Below the pieces are notes generated by a model. That model was not told where the DNA came from and searched no databases. It was given only the letters and a program-made list of their open reading frames with translations. Positions 41,712 through 47,488 of a DNA stretch of 47,488 nucleotides are shown piece after piece (position 1 is the stretch's first letter; the number at the start of each line of letters is the position of its first letter). Source of the stretch: Candidatus Gallimonas gallistercoris (GTDB lineage Bacteria > Bacillota > Clostridia > Christensenellales > Borkfalkiaceae); the NCBI GenBank assembly GCA_019117085.1, contig DXAJ01000044.1:1-47488 (forward strand). The letters are read 5' to 3'. A program made the translations under genes and the position numbers.

Positions 41712-43181
41712 TCATTCAAAGAGCATCCCGTCCATAAAGTCGTCCGAAAAGGCGGGGTCGGCGGCAAGGTCGAGCGTTTTGCAGCGCGCGGCGATCTTCC
41801 CGCATTCCGCGCGGCAGCCTTCGTCGAGGAGGGCGAGATACCCCCCGTACAGGCTCCCGTTGCCGACGGCGTGCGTGCGCGTTTCCCAAGCGGGCGGGAT
41901 GAGCCCCGTTGTAGCCGCGCTCGCGCGGTCGATGTGGTATCCCAGCCCGCCTGCGATCAGGAGGCGGGAAAGCTCCTCTTCTCGGAGCCCCGCGTGCCGC
42001 AAGAGTGCCCGCATCCCTGCGCGGATGGCGCCTTTCGCGAGCTGGAAGGCGCGGATATCCCCCTGCGTGAGGTACACGTCCGGCGAAAAAAAGACGCGCT
42101 CTTTTGCAAGGCGGCCCGTTTCGTCGAGCTCGCCGCTGCGCAGAAGACAGGCAACGGCGTCCACGAGCCCGCTCCCCGCAATGCCCTTGGGGGGCGCGCC
42201 GCCGATCGTTTCGAGCGCGAACCCCTGTTCCGTTTGGCGTACGCGGGAGATGGCGCCCTCGACGCCGCCCGTACCGCATTCGATGCACGCTCCTTCGAGC
42301 GCGGGCCCCGCCGCCGTGGAGGCGGCGTATAAATTCCCGTCGGAAAAGAGCACCATCTCCCCGTTGGTGCCGAGGTCGGCGAGAAGGACGTTCTCCTTGG
42401 AAGAGCACAGGTCTGCCGCGAGGATATCCGCCGTGACGTCCGCGCCGATATAGGAGGAGACGGAGGGGAGAAGGAGCACTTCGTTTGCGGGGAGAGCAAG
42501 CTCGCTGCCCGCAAAGACGCGCTCTTGAAGGAAGACGGGCGTAAAGGGGGCGGAGCCGATGGGGGTGGGGTCGACGCCCGCAAAGAGGTGCAGCATGGTG
42601 GGGTTGCCCGTCACGACGAGGCGGGTAAGCGTTTCGTTCCTTCCCGCAAGCGCCCGTTCGATGAGCTCCCTCGTTTTTACAAGCACGAGCGCCTGCTGTT
42701 CGAAGACGGCTTTTTTGTCCTCGCACGCCTTGATGCGGCTCAAAACGTCGCTCCCGAACGCGGCCTCGGGATTGAGGCAGCTCTCCTTTGCAAGCACTTT
42801 GCCGCTCGATCGGTCCGCAAGGAGGAGGGCGAGCGTCGTCGTGCCGAGGTCGAGCGCCGCGCCGAGCCCTTCGCCGCGCCCTTGTGCGCGGCGGGCAAAG
42901 CAGAAGTCTTCAAGGCCCGTGCCCCGTTCGCTCTCCGCTTCGATCGTGCAGTCGCCCGCAATGCGCGCGCGGCAAGCCAAAATAAAGCCCTCTTCATCGG
43001 GGGAAGCGCCCTCCACGCTGCCCGAAAGCAGTTTGACGCGGCACTTTTTGCACGTTCCCCGTCCTCCGCAGCGGGCGGGGAGAAAGACGCCGTGGCGCGT
43101 CAAAAGGCGCAGCAAGGTTTCCCCCTGCGCCCCCTGCAATGTGCGGGTCTGCGTTCCCGAACGTACGGTGATCTTTGCCAT
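41712..43181 (-). CDS. Reductive activator of corrinoid enzymes (RACE, RamA-like)
   Basis: 489 residues from the ATG at 43181 (MAKITVRSG). An N-terminal 2Fe-2S ferredoxin domain (CGGRGTCKKCRVKL, further Cys in FILACRARI, about 37-72) is followed by an ASKHA-type ATPase domain (AALDLGTTTLALLL; LLADLGTNGEMVLF; IAGGLGYHID). These proteins use ATP to push an electron onto oxidised Co(II) corrinoid so that it can again accept methyl groups. It lies 13 bp behind the corrinoid-binding protein gene, its natural substrate. No clear ribosome site is seen, so coupling is likely. Confidence 0.9.
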   Translation of the reverse strand: MAKITVRSGTQTRTLQGAQGETLLRLLTRHGVFLPARCGGRGTCKKCRVKLLSGSVEGASPDEEGFILACRARIAGDCTIEAESERGTGLEDFCFARRAQGRGEGLGAALDLGTTTLALLLADRSSGKVLAKESCLNPEAAFGSDVLSRIKACEDKKAVFEQQALVLVKTRELIERALAGRNETLTRLVVTGNPTMLHLFAGVDPTPIGSAPFTPVFLQERVFAGSELALPANEVLLLPSVSSYIGADVTADILAADLCSSKENVLLADLGTNGEMVLFSDGNLYAASTAAGPALEGACIECGTGGVEGAISRVRQTEQGFALETIGGAPPKGIAGSGLVDAVACLLRSGELDETGRLAKERVFFSPDVYLTQGDIRAFQLAKGAIRAGMRALLRHAGLREEELSRLLIAGGLGYHIDRASAATTGLIPPAWETRTHAVGNGSLYGGYLALLDEGCRAECGKIAARCKTLDLAADPAFSDDFMDGMLFE

Positions 43182-43194
43182 GCCGCGCCCGAAG

Positions 43195-43827
43195 TCAGTC
43201 AAAGTACGCCCTGCAAACTTCTGCGGCGGTGGCGGCGTCCGGCGTATAGGCGTCGGCGCCGATCTCGTCGGCAAACGCCTGCGTCACGGGCGCGCCGCCA
43301 ACCATCACTTTGACGCTCTCCCGCAGCCCCGCTTCCTTCAACGCGTCGATGACGTCCTTTTGGTGTACCATCGTCGTCGTAAGGAGCGCCGAAAGGCAGA
43401 CGACGCGGGGATGATGTTCTTTCACCGCTTCGACGACGCGCTCTGCGGGGCAGTCCACGCCAAGGTCGACGACCTGAACGCCCGTGCCTTCGATCATCAT
43501 CTTCACGAGGTTCTTGCCGATGTCGTGCAGGTCTCCCTTCACGGTGCAGATGACGGCGGTGCCGACGGGTTCCACGCCCGCCTGCGCGAGCACGGGCCGC
43601 AAGATCTTCAAAGCGGCGTTCATCGCGCGCGCCGTGATGAGCACTTCGGGCACGAAGATCTCGTCTTTTTTGAATCGCTCGCCCACCGCGCTCATGCCGG
43701 GGATGAGCGCCTTGGTGAGGATGTCGTTCGCGCTCGTGCCTTCGTTCAGTTCCGCTTGGACCAGGGCGGAAAGATCGCGCGCCTTCCCCTTTTGCAGCAG
43801 GGCGGAAATTTCGTCAAATTTGTTCAT
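43195..43827 (-). CDS. Corrinoid-binding methyl carrier protein (MtbC/MttC-like)
   Basis: 210 residues. A helical cap (about 1-88: LVQAELNEGTSANDILTKALIPGMSAVGERF) precedes a Rossmann B12-binding domain with the DxHxxG motif (GDLHDIGKNLV, His as lower cobalt ligand) and SALLTTTM plus GGAPVT. Such proteins carry methyl groups from methylamines, betaines or methoxy compounds to folate. The MtxB methyltransferase that would load it is absent from the window, so the methyl donor is unknown. AAAGGAGG precedes the ATG. Confidence 0.93.
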   Translation of the reverse strand: MNKFDEISALLQKGKARDLSALVQAELNEGTSANDILTKALIPGMSAVGERFKKDEIFVPEVLITARAMNAALKILRPVLAQAGVEPVGTAVICTVKGDLHDIGKNLVKMMIEGTGVQVVDLGVDCPAERVVEAVKEHHPRVVCLSALLTTTMVHQKDVIDALKEAGLRESVKVMVGGAPVTQAFADEIGADAYTPDAATAAEVCRAYFD

Positions 43828-43854
43828 AAATGCCTCCTTTCGTTGCGGGAACGG

Positions 43855-43880
43855 GGTATGATATGGATGATACCATTATA
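43855..43880 (-). promoter_or_regulatory. Promoter and operator of the corrinoid operon
   Basis: Minus-strand TATAAT at 43880-43875 with only a weak -35 (TTTGCT region). A 20-bp inverted repeat GGTATGAT-atgg-ATGATACC (43855-43874, one mismatch) covers the predicted start point. A weak promoter plus an operator suggests substrate-controlled expression. Confidence 0.6.
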
Positions 43881-44013
43881 GCCTTTGCAGGGAAGAAGCA
43901 AAAGGCAGCGCGTTGCCCGATTTTTGGATTTTTTTGCAGGAGACGAAAAAAACCGCTTTTGCGTGAAAGGTTTGCGGGCGCGAAGTTGTATTATCGTTGA
44001 AGAGGGCAGGAAG

Positions 44014-44499
44014 ATGCAGAACATTTCCGAAGAGACGGTCCGTTCCGTCATCGGGCGCTACGGCGACATGGTGATGCGGATCGCCTATCAGAATACCCGC
44101 GATCGTGCCGAGTCGGAAGACATCGTGCAGGAAGTTTTCCTCGCGCTCTTTTTGCGCCCTCTTCCCAAGAGCGAGGAACACTTGAAAGCCTGGCTCATCC
44201 GCGTCACGATCAACAAGAGCCGAAACGTTATAAAATCTGCCCGAAGAAAGGTGCTCCCCCTCGACGAGCGCATCGCTCCGCCCTCTTCGTGGGAGCATCC
44301 TTCGGAAGCGGAAGTCCTCGAAGCGCTCTTTGCGCTCCCCTTTGACGAGCGCAACGCCCTCTATCTATTTTACTATGAAGGATATTCGGCAAAGGAGATC
44401 GGGAAGCTGCTCCGCCGTTCGGAGAACGCCATTTATATCCTGCTCTCGCGGGCGAGAAAGCGCCTTCGCATCATTTGGGAGGAAGAGGATGAAACTTGA
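44014..44499 (+). CDS. ECF-type sigma factor
   Basis: 161 residues from the ATG at 44014 with GAGGGCAGGAAG upstream. Region 2 reads DMVMRIAYQNTRDRAESEDIVQEVFLALF and region 4 ALPFDERNALYLFYYEGYSAKEIGKLLRRSENAIYILLSRARKRL. It should direct RNA polymerase to a small stress or envelope regulon, usually including its own operon. The stop overlaps the next gene by 11 bp. The following membrane protein is the likely anti-sigma factor, and the serpin gene the likely main output. Confidence 0.93.
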   Translation: MQNISEETVRSVIGRYGDMVMRIAYQNTRDRAESEDIVQEVFLALFLRPLPKSEEHLKAWLIRVTINKSRNVIKSARRKVLPLDERIAPPSSWEHPSEAEVLEALFALPFDERNALYLFYYEGYSAKEIGKLLRRSENAIYILLSRARKRLRIIWEEEDET

Positions 44500-44866
44500 A
44501 GAATACAAAAAAGCCCTCTCGGCGGTCGCGCTCGGCGAGAAGGAAGAGGAACGCCTTGCGGCGGCGGTCATACAAAAGCTGGAAAAAAAGCGGCAAAAAA
44601 AGCGCATCGTGCGGCGGGTGCTCGTGCCCGTCTTCTCGGCGGCAGCACTCTGCATCGTCGCCGTGCCGCTCGCCATTGCCTGGGCGCCCGCGGGGGCGCC
44701 CGCAGGGTCGGAACCCGATCATTCCGATCCTCCTTTTTCCGAGGAAGATCCGCCCTCCGAAGAAGATCCTTCCGAAACGATAGAAGAGCCCGAAGCGTTT
44801 TCCTGCGTCTATGAAGCGGACGGCGTGCGGCTTTGCTTCAATTTTGACCTCAACGAGATAAGATAA
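44489..44866 (+). CDS. Putative membrane anti-sigma factor
   Basis: 125 residues from the ATG at 44489, inside the end of the sigma gene (GGGAGGAAGAGG upstream). A cytoplasmic N-terminus of about 42 residues (LEEYKKALSAVALGEKEEERLAAAVIQKLEKKRQKK) is followed by one membrane helix (about 43-65) and an acidic Pro/Glu-rich external part. It lacks the zinc-binding HxxxCxxC motif of classical anti-sigma proteins. The role is inferred from position and topology. Confidence 0.7.
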   Translation: MKLEEYKKALSAVALGEKEEERLAAAVIQKLEKKRQKKRIVRRVLVPVFSAAALCIVAVPLAIAWAPAGAPAGSEPDHSDPPFSEEDPPSEEDPSETIEEPEAFSCVYEADGVRLCFNFDLNEIR

Positions 44867-44878
44867 GGAGGAAATGAC

Positions 44879-46180
44879 ATGAAACGCAAGGTTATGGCAG
44901 CATTGAGCGTGCCGCTGTGCGCGGCGATGCTTCTGATGAGTTCGTGCGCAGGCGGGAGCACGCTGCTGCGTGCGGCGGCGGAACCCGAGGACTTCTCCTA
45001 CACGGAGCGGCAGGACGAGGATTTTATCGCCGTGCAGCAAGGCGCGGAAGATTTTGCGGCGCGGTTTGCCTCCGCCGCGCTATATGAGGCGGCAAGCGAG
45101 GGCACGGAAAACGCCGTTGTGTCGCCCATCTCCGTCTACATGGGGCTCTCCCTCGCGGCGGCTTCGAGCGCGGGAGAGACGAAGGAAGAGCTCCTCTCCG
45201 CTCTCGGCGTGACGGAAGAAACGCTCGGGGAGGGCATCTCTATTCTTTGGCGCTCACTCAACCGCGAACTCGGCAAGACGGGTAAGATCGCGCTGAGCAA
45301 CGGCATCTGGCTGGATGCGTCCACGCCCTTTGTCGAGGAGACGCTCGACGTGCTCGCCGAGGACTATTACTGCAACAGCTATTCCGCCGATTTTGCGGGT
45401 GACAACGATGCCGCCAACCGCGCGCTCTCCAAATACATCAAGGACGAGACGAACGGTCTCATCGACGCCGAGCTCGCGCTCTCGCCCGAGACGGTGTTCG
45501 CCCTCGTCAATACGCTGTATTTGAAAGACACCTGGAACGAGTACGGCGACGATATCGCCCGCACGGAGGAGAGGACGTTCACGCAAGGCAGCGGCGAAGA
45601 GGTGCTGCGTCGCCTGTTGCAGGGGGACTACGGCATGGGAAGAGCGTTTGAGGGGGAAAATTATACTTCCTATCATACTTCCACCCTGCACGGGTTCCGC
45701 ATCACCTTCCTCGTGCCGAAGGACGGCGTATCCCTTTCCGAGGTCATGACGGCGCAGAACATCGCCGAGGTTTCCTCAAAGGAAGATTGGAACGCGACTG
45801 ACGAGGAAAACCACATCCGCTACTACACGCGCTGTCTTTTCCCCGAGTTCGAAGGGGACTATGCAGGCGACGTTTCGCCCGTTCTCAAAGCAGAGTTCGG
45901 CATCGAAAAGCTCTTCGACCGCAAGCAAAGCGATCTTTCCGCGCTCACGGGCAAAACGAGCGGCGTTTATTGCACCGAGGCACAGCATATCGCAAAGCTC
46001 AAAGTGGACAGAAAGGGCATTGAAGGGGCGGCGGTATTCGTGCTTCCCGGCGCGGGCGAAGCGGGGCCCGACGAATATGAGCAGGTCTACGAAGATTTCC
46101 TCGTCGACCGTGCGTTCGGGTTCGTGCTTACCGACAGCTACAATACGACGCTTTTTGCGGGGGTCATCCATGAAGTCTGA
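44879..46180 (+). CDS. Serpin-family lipoprotein (serine protease inhibitor)
   Basis: 433 residues. The signal peptide ends in a lipobox (LMSSCAGG, Cys about 23), so the serpin is anchored on the outer face of the membrane. The fold is clear: NAVVSPISVYMGLSLAAASSAGETKEEL, LSNGIWLD, FALVNTLYLKDTW, ITFLVPKDG and the C-terminal FVLTDSYNTTLFAGVI. The hinge before the reactive loop reads KVDRKGIEGAAVFV; inhibitory serpins usually have small residues at P15-P9, and here GIEGAAV only partly fits, so inhibition is likely but not certain. It should protect the cell from host or microbial proteases. Confidence 0.93.
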   Translation: MKRKVMAALSVPLCAAMLLMSSCAGGSTLLRAAAEPEDFSYTERQDEDFIAVQQGAEDFAARFASAALYEAASEGTENAVVSPISVYMGLSLAAASSAGETKEELLSALGVTEETLGEGISILWRSLNRELGKTGKIALSNGIWLDASTPFVEETLDVLAEDYYCNSYSADFAGDNDAANRALSKYIKDETNGLIDAELALSPETVFALVNTLYLKDTWNEYGDDIARTEERTFTQGSGEEVLRRLLQGDYGMGRAFEGENYTSYHTSTLHGFRITFLVPKDGVSLSEVMTAQNIAEVSSKEDWNATDEENHIRYYTRCLFPEFEGDYAGDVSPVLKAEFGIEKLFDRKQSDLSALTGKTSGVYCTEAQHIAKLKVDRKGIEGAAVFVLPGAGEAGPDEYEQVYEDFLVDRAFGFVLTDSYNTTLFAGVIHEV

Positions 46181-46709
46181 AAAACTTGTCTTCCGCTTGT
46201 TGGCGGCGGCGATCGCCCCTGAGTTTCTTGCAGATTTTCGGCGGCGGCAGGAGGTCATGCTCTGTTACCGCCGCGGCGCAAACGGCTGGGAGGTGCGCCC
46301 CGATCCCTTCACGGACGACTGGACGGAGGAGGAGCGCGCGGCTGTTGTCAAGGCATTGCAGGAGACGGCAAAAAGCGGCGGCTTCGTGCAGGCGGCGTTC
46401 TTCGAAGGAAGGCCGGTGGGCTTTGCGGCGGTTTGTAAGCAGCCCCTCGGGAAAAAGCGGGAGTATCTCGACCTTTCGGAGCTGCACGTCTCTCAGGAGT
46501 GGCGGCGGCAGGGCGTGGGGCGCAGGCTCTTTCGGGCGGCTGCCGCTTGGGCGAAGGAGCACGGCGCGGAAAAGCTGTATATTTCCGCCCATTCCGCCGT
46601 CGAAACGCAGGTGTTTTACCGCTCGTTGGGCTGCACCGACGCGGTGTGGGAAGATAAGCGCCACGTCGAAAAGGAGCCATTCGACTGCCAGCTCGAATAC
46701 CGTTTATAA
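46170..46709 (+). CDS. GNAT family N-acetyltransferase
   Basis: 179 residues from the ATG at 46170, overlapping the serpin stop by 11 bp. The acetyl-CoA motif is LDLSELHVSQEWRRQGVGRRLFRAAAAWAKEHGAEKLYI, followed by FYRSLGCTDA. The acceptor (small molecule or protein N-terminus) is not predictable. Overlap with the serpin gene places it in the ECF sigma operon. Confidence 0.9.
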   Translation: MKSEKLVFRLLAAAIAPEFLADFRRRQEVMLCYRRGANGWEVRPDPFTDDWTEEERAAVVKALQETAKSGGFVQAAFFEGRPVGFAAVCKQPLGKKREYLDLSELHVSQEWRRQGVGRRLFRAAAAWAKEHGAEKLYISAHSAVETQVFYRSLGCTDAVWEDKRHVEKEPFDCQLEYRL

Positions 46710-46718
46710 GTTTTGTGG

Positions 46719-46752
46719 CGCGCCGCCCGCGGGAATGCCCGCGGGCGGCGCG
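46719..46752 (+). terminator. GC-only hairpin ending the sigma/serpin operon
   Basis: 15-bp stem CGCGCCGCCCGCGGG / CCCGCGGGCGGCGCG with loop AATG and no U-run. It is followed by a tandem duplication of GCGTTATCGCGGAC. The rest of 46786-46918 shows nothing identifiable. Confidence 0.6.
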
Positions 46753-46918
46753 TTATCGCGGACAGCGCGTTATCGCGGACGGTGTGTTGGCAAGAGAGCG
46801 AGTGGTTCGTCAAAAGAGAGGTTCTTCGCGGGGAAGCGCAAATGCCTTTGGCGGGCAAGCCTCATTAAGAGTCGTTTGCGGAAGGGCAAAAAAATTTCGG
46901 AAAAGGGAGCAAAAACGC

Positions 46919-46947
46919 TTGCTAAATCTTGCAAGGTCTGATAAAAT
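46919..46947 (+). promoter_or_regulatory. Promoter of tRNA-Gln
   Basis: TTGCTA (46919-46924), 17 bp, TAAAAT (46942-46947), start about 46954, 14 nt before the tRNA. Confidence 0.65.
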
Positions 46948-46967
46948 ACTGTTCGTTAAAAGAACCT

Positions 46968-47042
46968 TGGGGTGTAGCCAAGCGGTAAGGCAACGGACTC
47001 TGACTCCGTCATTCGTTGGTTCGAATCCAGCTACCCCAGCCA
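46968..47042 (+). tRNA. tRNA-Gln (anticodon CUG), CCA encoded
   Basis: A full cloverleaf can be drawn: acceptor TGGGGTG / TACCCCA, D arm with AGCGGTAAGGC, anticodon arm ACGGA-CTCTGAC-TCCGT giving anticodon CTG, and T arm with GGTTCGAATCC. Discriminator G and CCA are encoded. It reads CAG codons. A tyrosine integrase gene lies 220 bp downstream and points towards it, so the 3' end may be an attachment site. Confidence 0.95.
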
Positions 47043-47047
47043 CAGAT

Positions 47048-47097
47048 ACCATATATTGTATAAGGAATGTGCATCCAAATACAATATATGGTTTTTG
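47048..47097 (+). terminator. Terminator of tRNA-Gln
   Basis: 14-bp AT-rich perfect stem ACCATATATTGTAT / ATACAATATATGGT with a 17-nt loop, followed by TTTTTGTTTT. Confidence 0.85.
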
Positions 47098-47196
47098 TTT
47101 TATATGGCTATTTTCACTCTTCCCCAAATTGGGGAAAGAAATGGGGAAACTTTTCGGATTAAATTTTGTTTTTCGCCCCGTTTTTTTGTCTGTTTT

Positions 47197-47218
47197 GCCC
47201 GCAATAGCGGGCTTTTTT
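47197..47218 (+). terminator. Small terminator-like hairpin
   Basis: GCCCGC-aata-GCGGGC followed by TTTTTT. It ends no recognised gene. The AT-rich DNA around it (47098-47263) also contains the palindrome TTCCCCAAATTGGGGAA at about 47120. Confidence 0.6.
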
Positions 47219-47263
47219 GTTATGTTTTCGCTTCTTCAAAAATGTGGTTTGGGGAAAGATTTG

Positions 47264-47488
47264 TCAGTAAACGACCTTCTCCGCCTCTTTGAGCTGAAAT
47301 TCCTCCGAGTAGTGCGTGTAAACGGTGGAAGTGATCGTGCCGCTCAAACTGTGCCCCGCCCAGATGCTGACGACTTCGCTCAAAACGCCTGCCTCCTTGC
47401 AGCGGCTGATGAAGGTATGCCGCAGCTCATGCGGGTGGCGTTCGGGCAGCAGCCGCTTCATGCGCGTGGAGATGGTGTTGAGGTTGGT
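47264..47488 (-). CDS. Tyrosine recombinase/integrase, C-terminal end (partial)
   Basis: The minus-strand frame is open to the end of the window; the Met at 47461 in the track is internal. The 75 visible residues hold the C-terminal catalytic block: HPHELRHTFISR (Arg and His of the active site), IWAGHSLSGT (second His region) and the nucleophile Tyr in STVYTHYSEEF. This is the phage/integrative-element integrase type. Its position beside tRNA-Gln, with AT-rich DNA between, suggests the tRNA 3' end is the attachment site and the element extends beyond the window. Confidence 0.9.
   Translation of the reverse strand, partial: TNLNTISTRMKRLLPERHPHELRHTFISRCKEAGVLSEVVSIWAGHSLSGTITSTVYTHYSEEFQLKEAEKVVY

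Noticed and set aside
46810-47127. Minus-strand ORF of 105 codons containing AGFEPTNDGVRVRCL
   Set aside because: This is the well-known spurious translation of the reverse strand of a tRNA; it covers tRNA-Gln.
1-47488. CRISPR array
   Set aside because: No regularly spaced direct repeats with unique spacers were seen; the repeats found are dispersed or simple hairpins.

Overview
The window looks like a chromosome segment of an anaerobic, Gram-positive Clostridia-type Bacillota. The evidence is a pyruvate:ferredoxin oxidoreductase, a Spo0A homologue, RNase Y, lipobox lipoproteins, strong AGGAGG ribosome sites and consensus TTGACA/TATAAT promoters, several with an extended TGC-TATAAT -10. Coding DNA is GC-rich with hairpin terminators made almost only of G and C. 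Surface starch-binding lipoproteins with InlB-type repeats and two neopullulanase-like enzymes suit a gut glycan degrader, perhaps Christensenellales-like; that placement is inference.

Region 1 (1-13.2 kb) is a starch/maltodextrin locus. It holds a truncated amylase-family gene, a LacI regulator, a large surface lipoprotein, and a five-gene leftward operon (surface lipoprotein, amylase-family enzyme, solute-binding protein, two permeases). It ends with a second LacI regulator that carries two LacI-type helix-turn-helix domains in tandem. Both regulators appear to be translated from leaderless mRNAs. No transport ATPase is present, so a shared MsmX-type ATPase is presumably encoded elsewhere. 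A DUF3990/HTH toxin-antitoxin-like pair is inserted at 3.3-4.6 kb.

Region 2 (13.4-15.3 kb) is AT-rich. It holds an unrecognised cysteine-rich protein and then about 760 nt without a credible gene. That stretch is bracketed on the minus strand by a consensus promoter and an intrinsic terminator and is full of small hairpins: a candidate large structured noncoding RNA.

Region 3 (15.4-36.4 kb) is mostly housekeeping: a CBS-domain protein, MscS and a membrane protein, PFOR, an ABC-F ATPase, a Spo0A homologue lacking the phospho-acceptor Asp, TrmL, a membrane-anchored protein, a cardiolipin synthase split by an in-frame TAG, MntP, a PlsC-like protein, a heterodimeric ABC exporter and RNase Y. The mntP leader appears to be a Mn2+ (yybP-ykoY) riboswitch with a 280-bp inverted-repeat element inserted in helix P3. 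Three copies of a short dispersed hairpin repeat lie at 27.3, 30.2 and 32.2 kb.

Region 4 (36.4-47.5 kb) carries an AlbA_2-domain protein, a MATE exporter, LemA with a large membrane partner, a corrinoid protein with its reductive activator (no methyltransferase here), and an ECF sigma/membrane protein/serpin/acetyltransferase operon. It ends with tRNA-Gln(CUG) beside the C-terminal end of a tyrosine integrase, probably the edge of an integrated element. Of 37 gene ends read in the window, none uses TAG; all are TAA or TGA.
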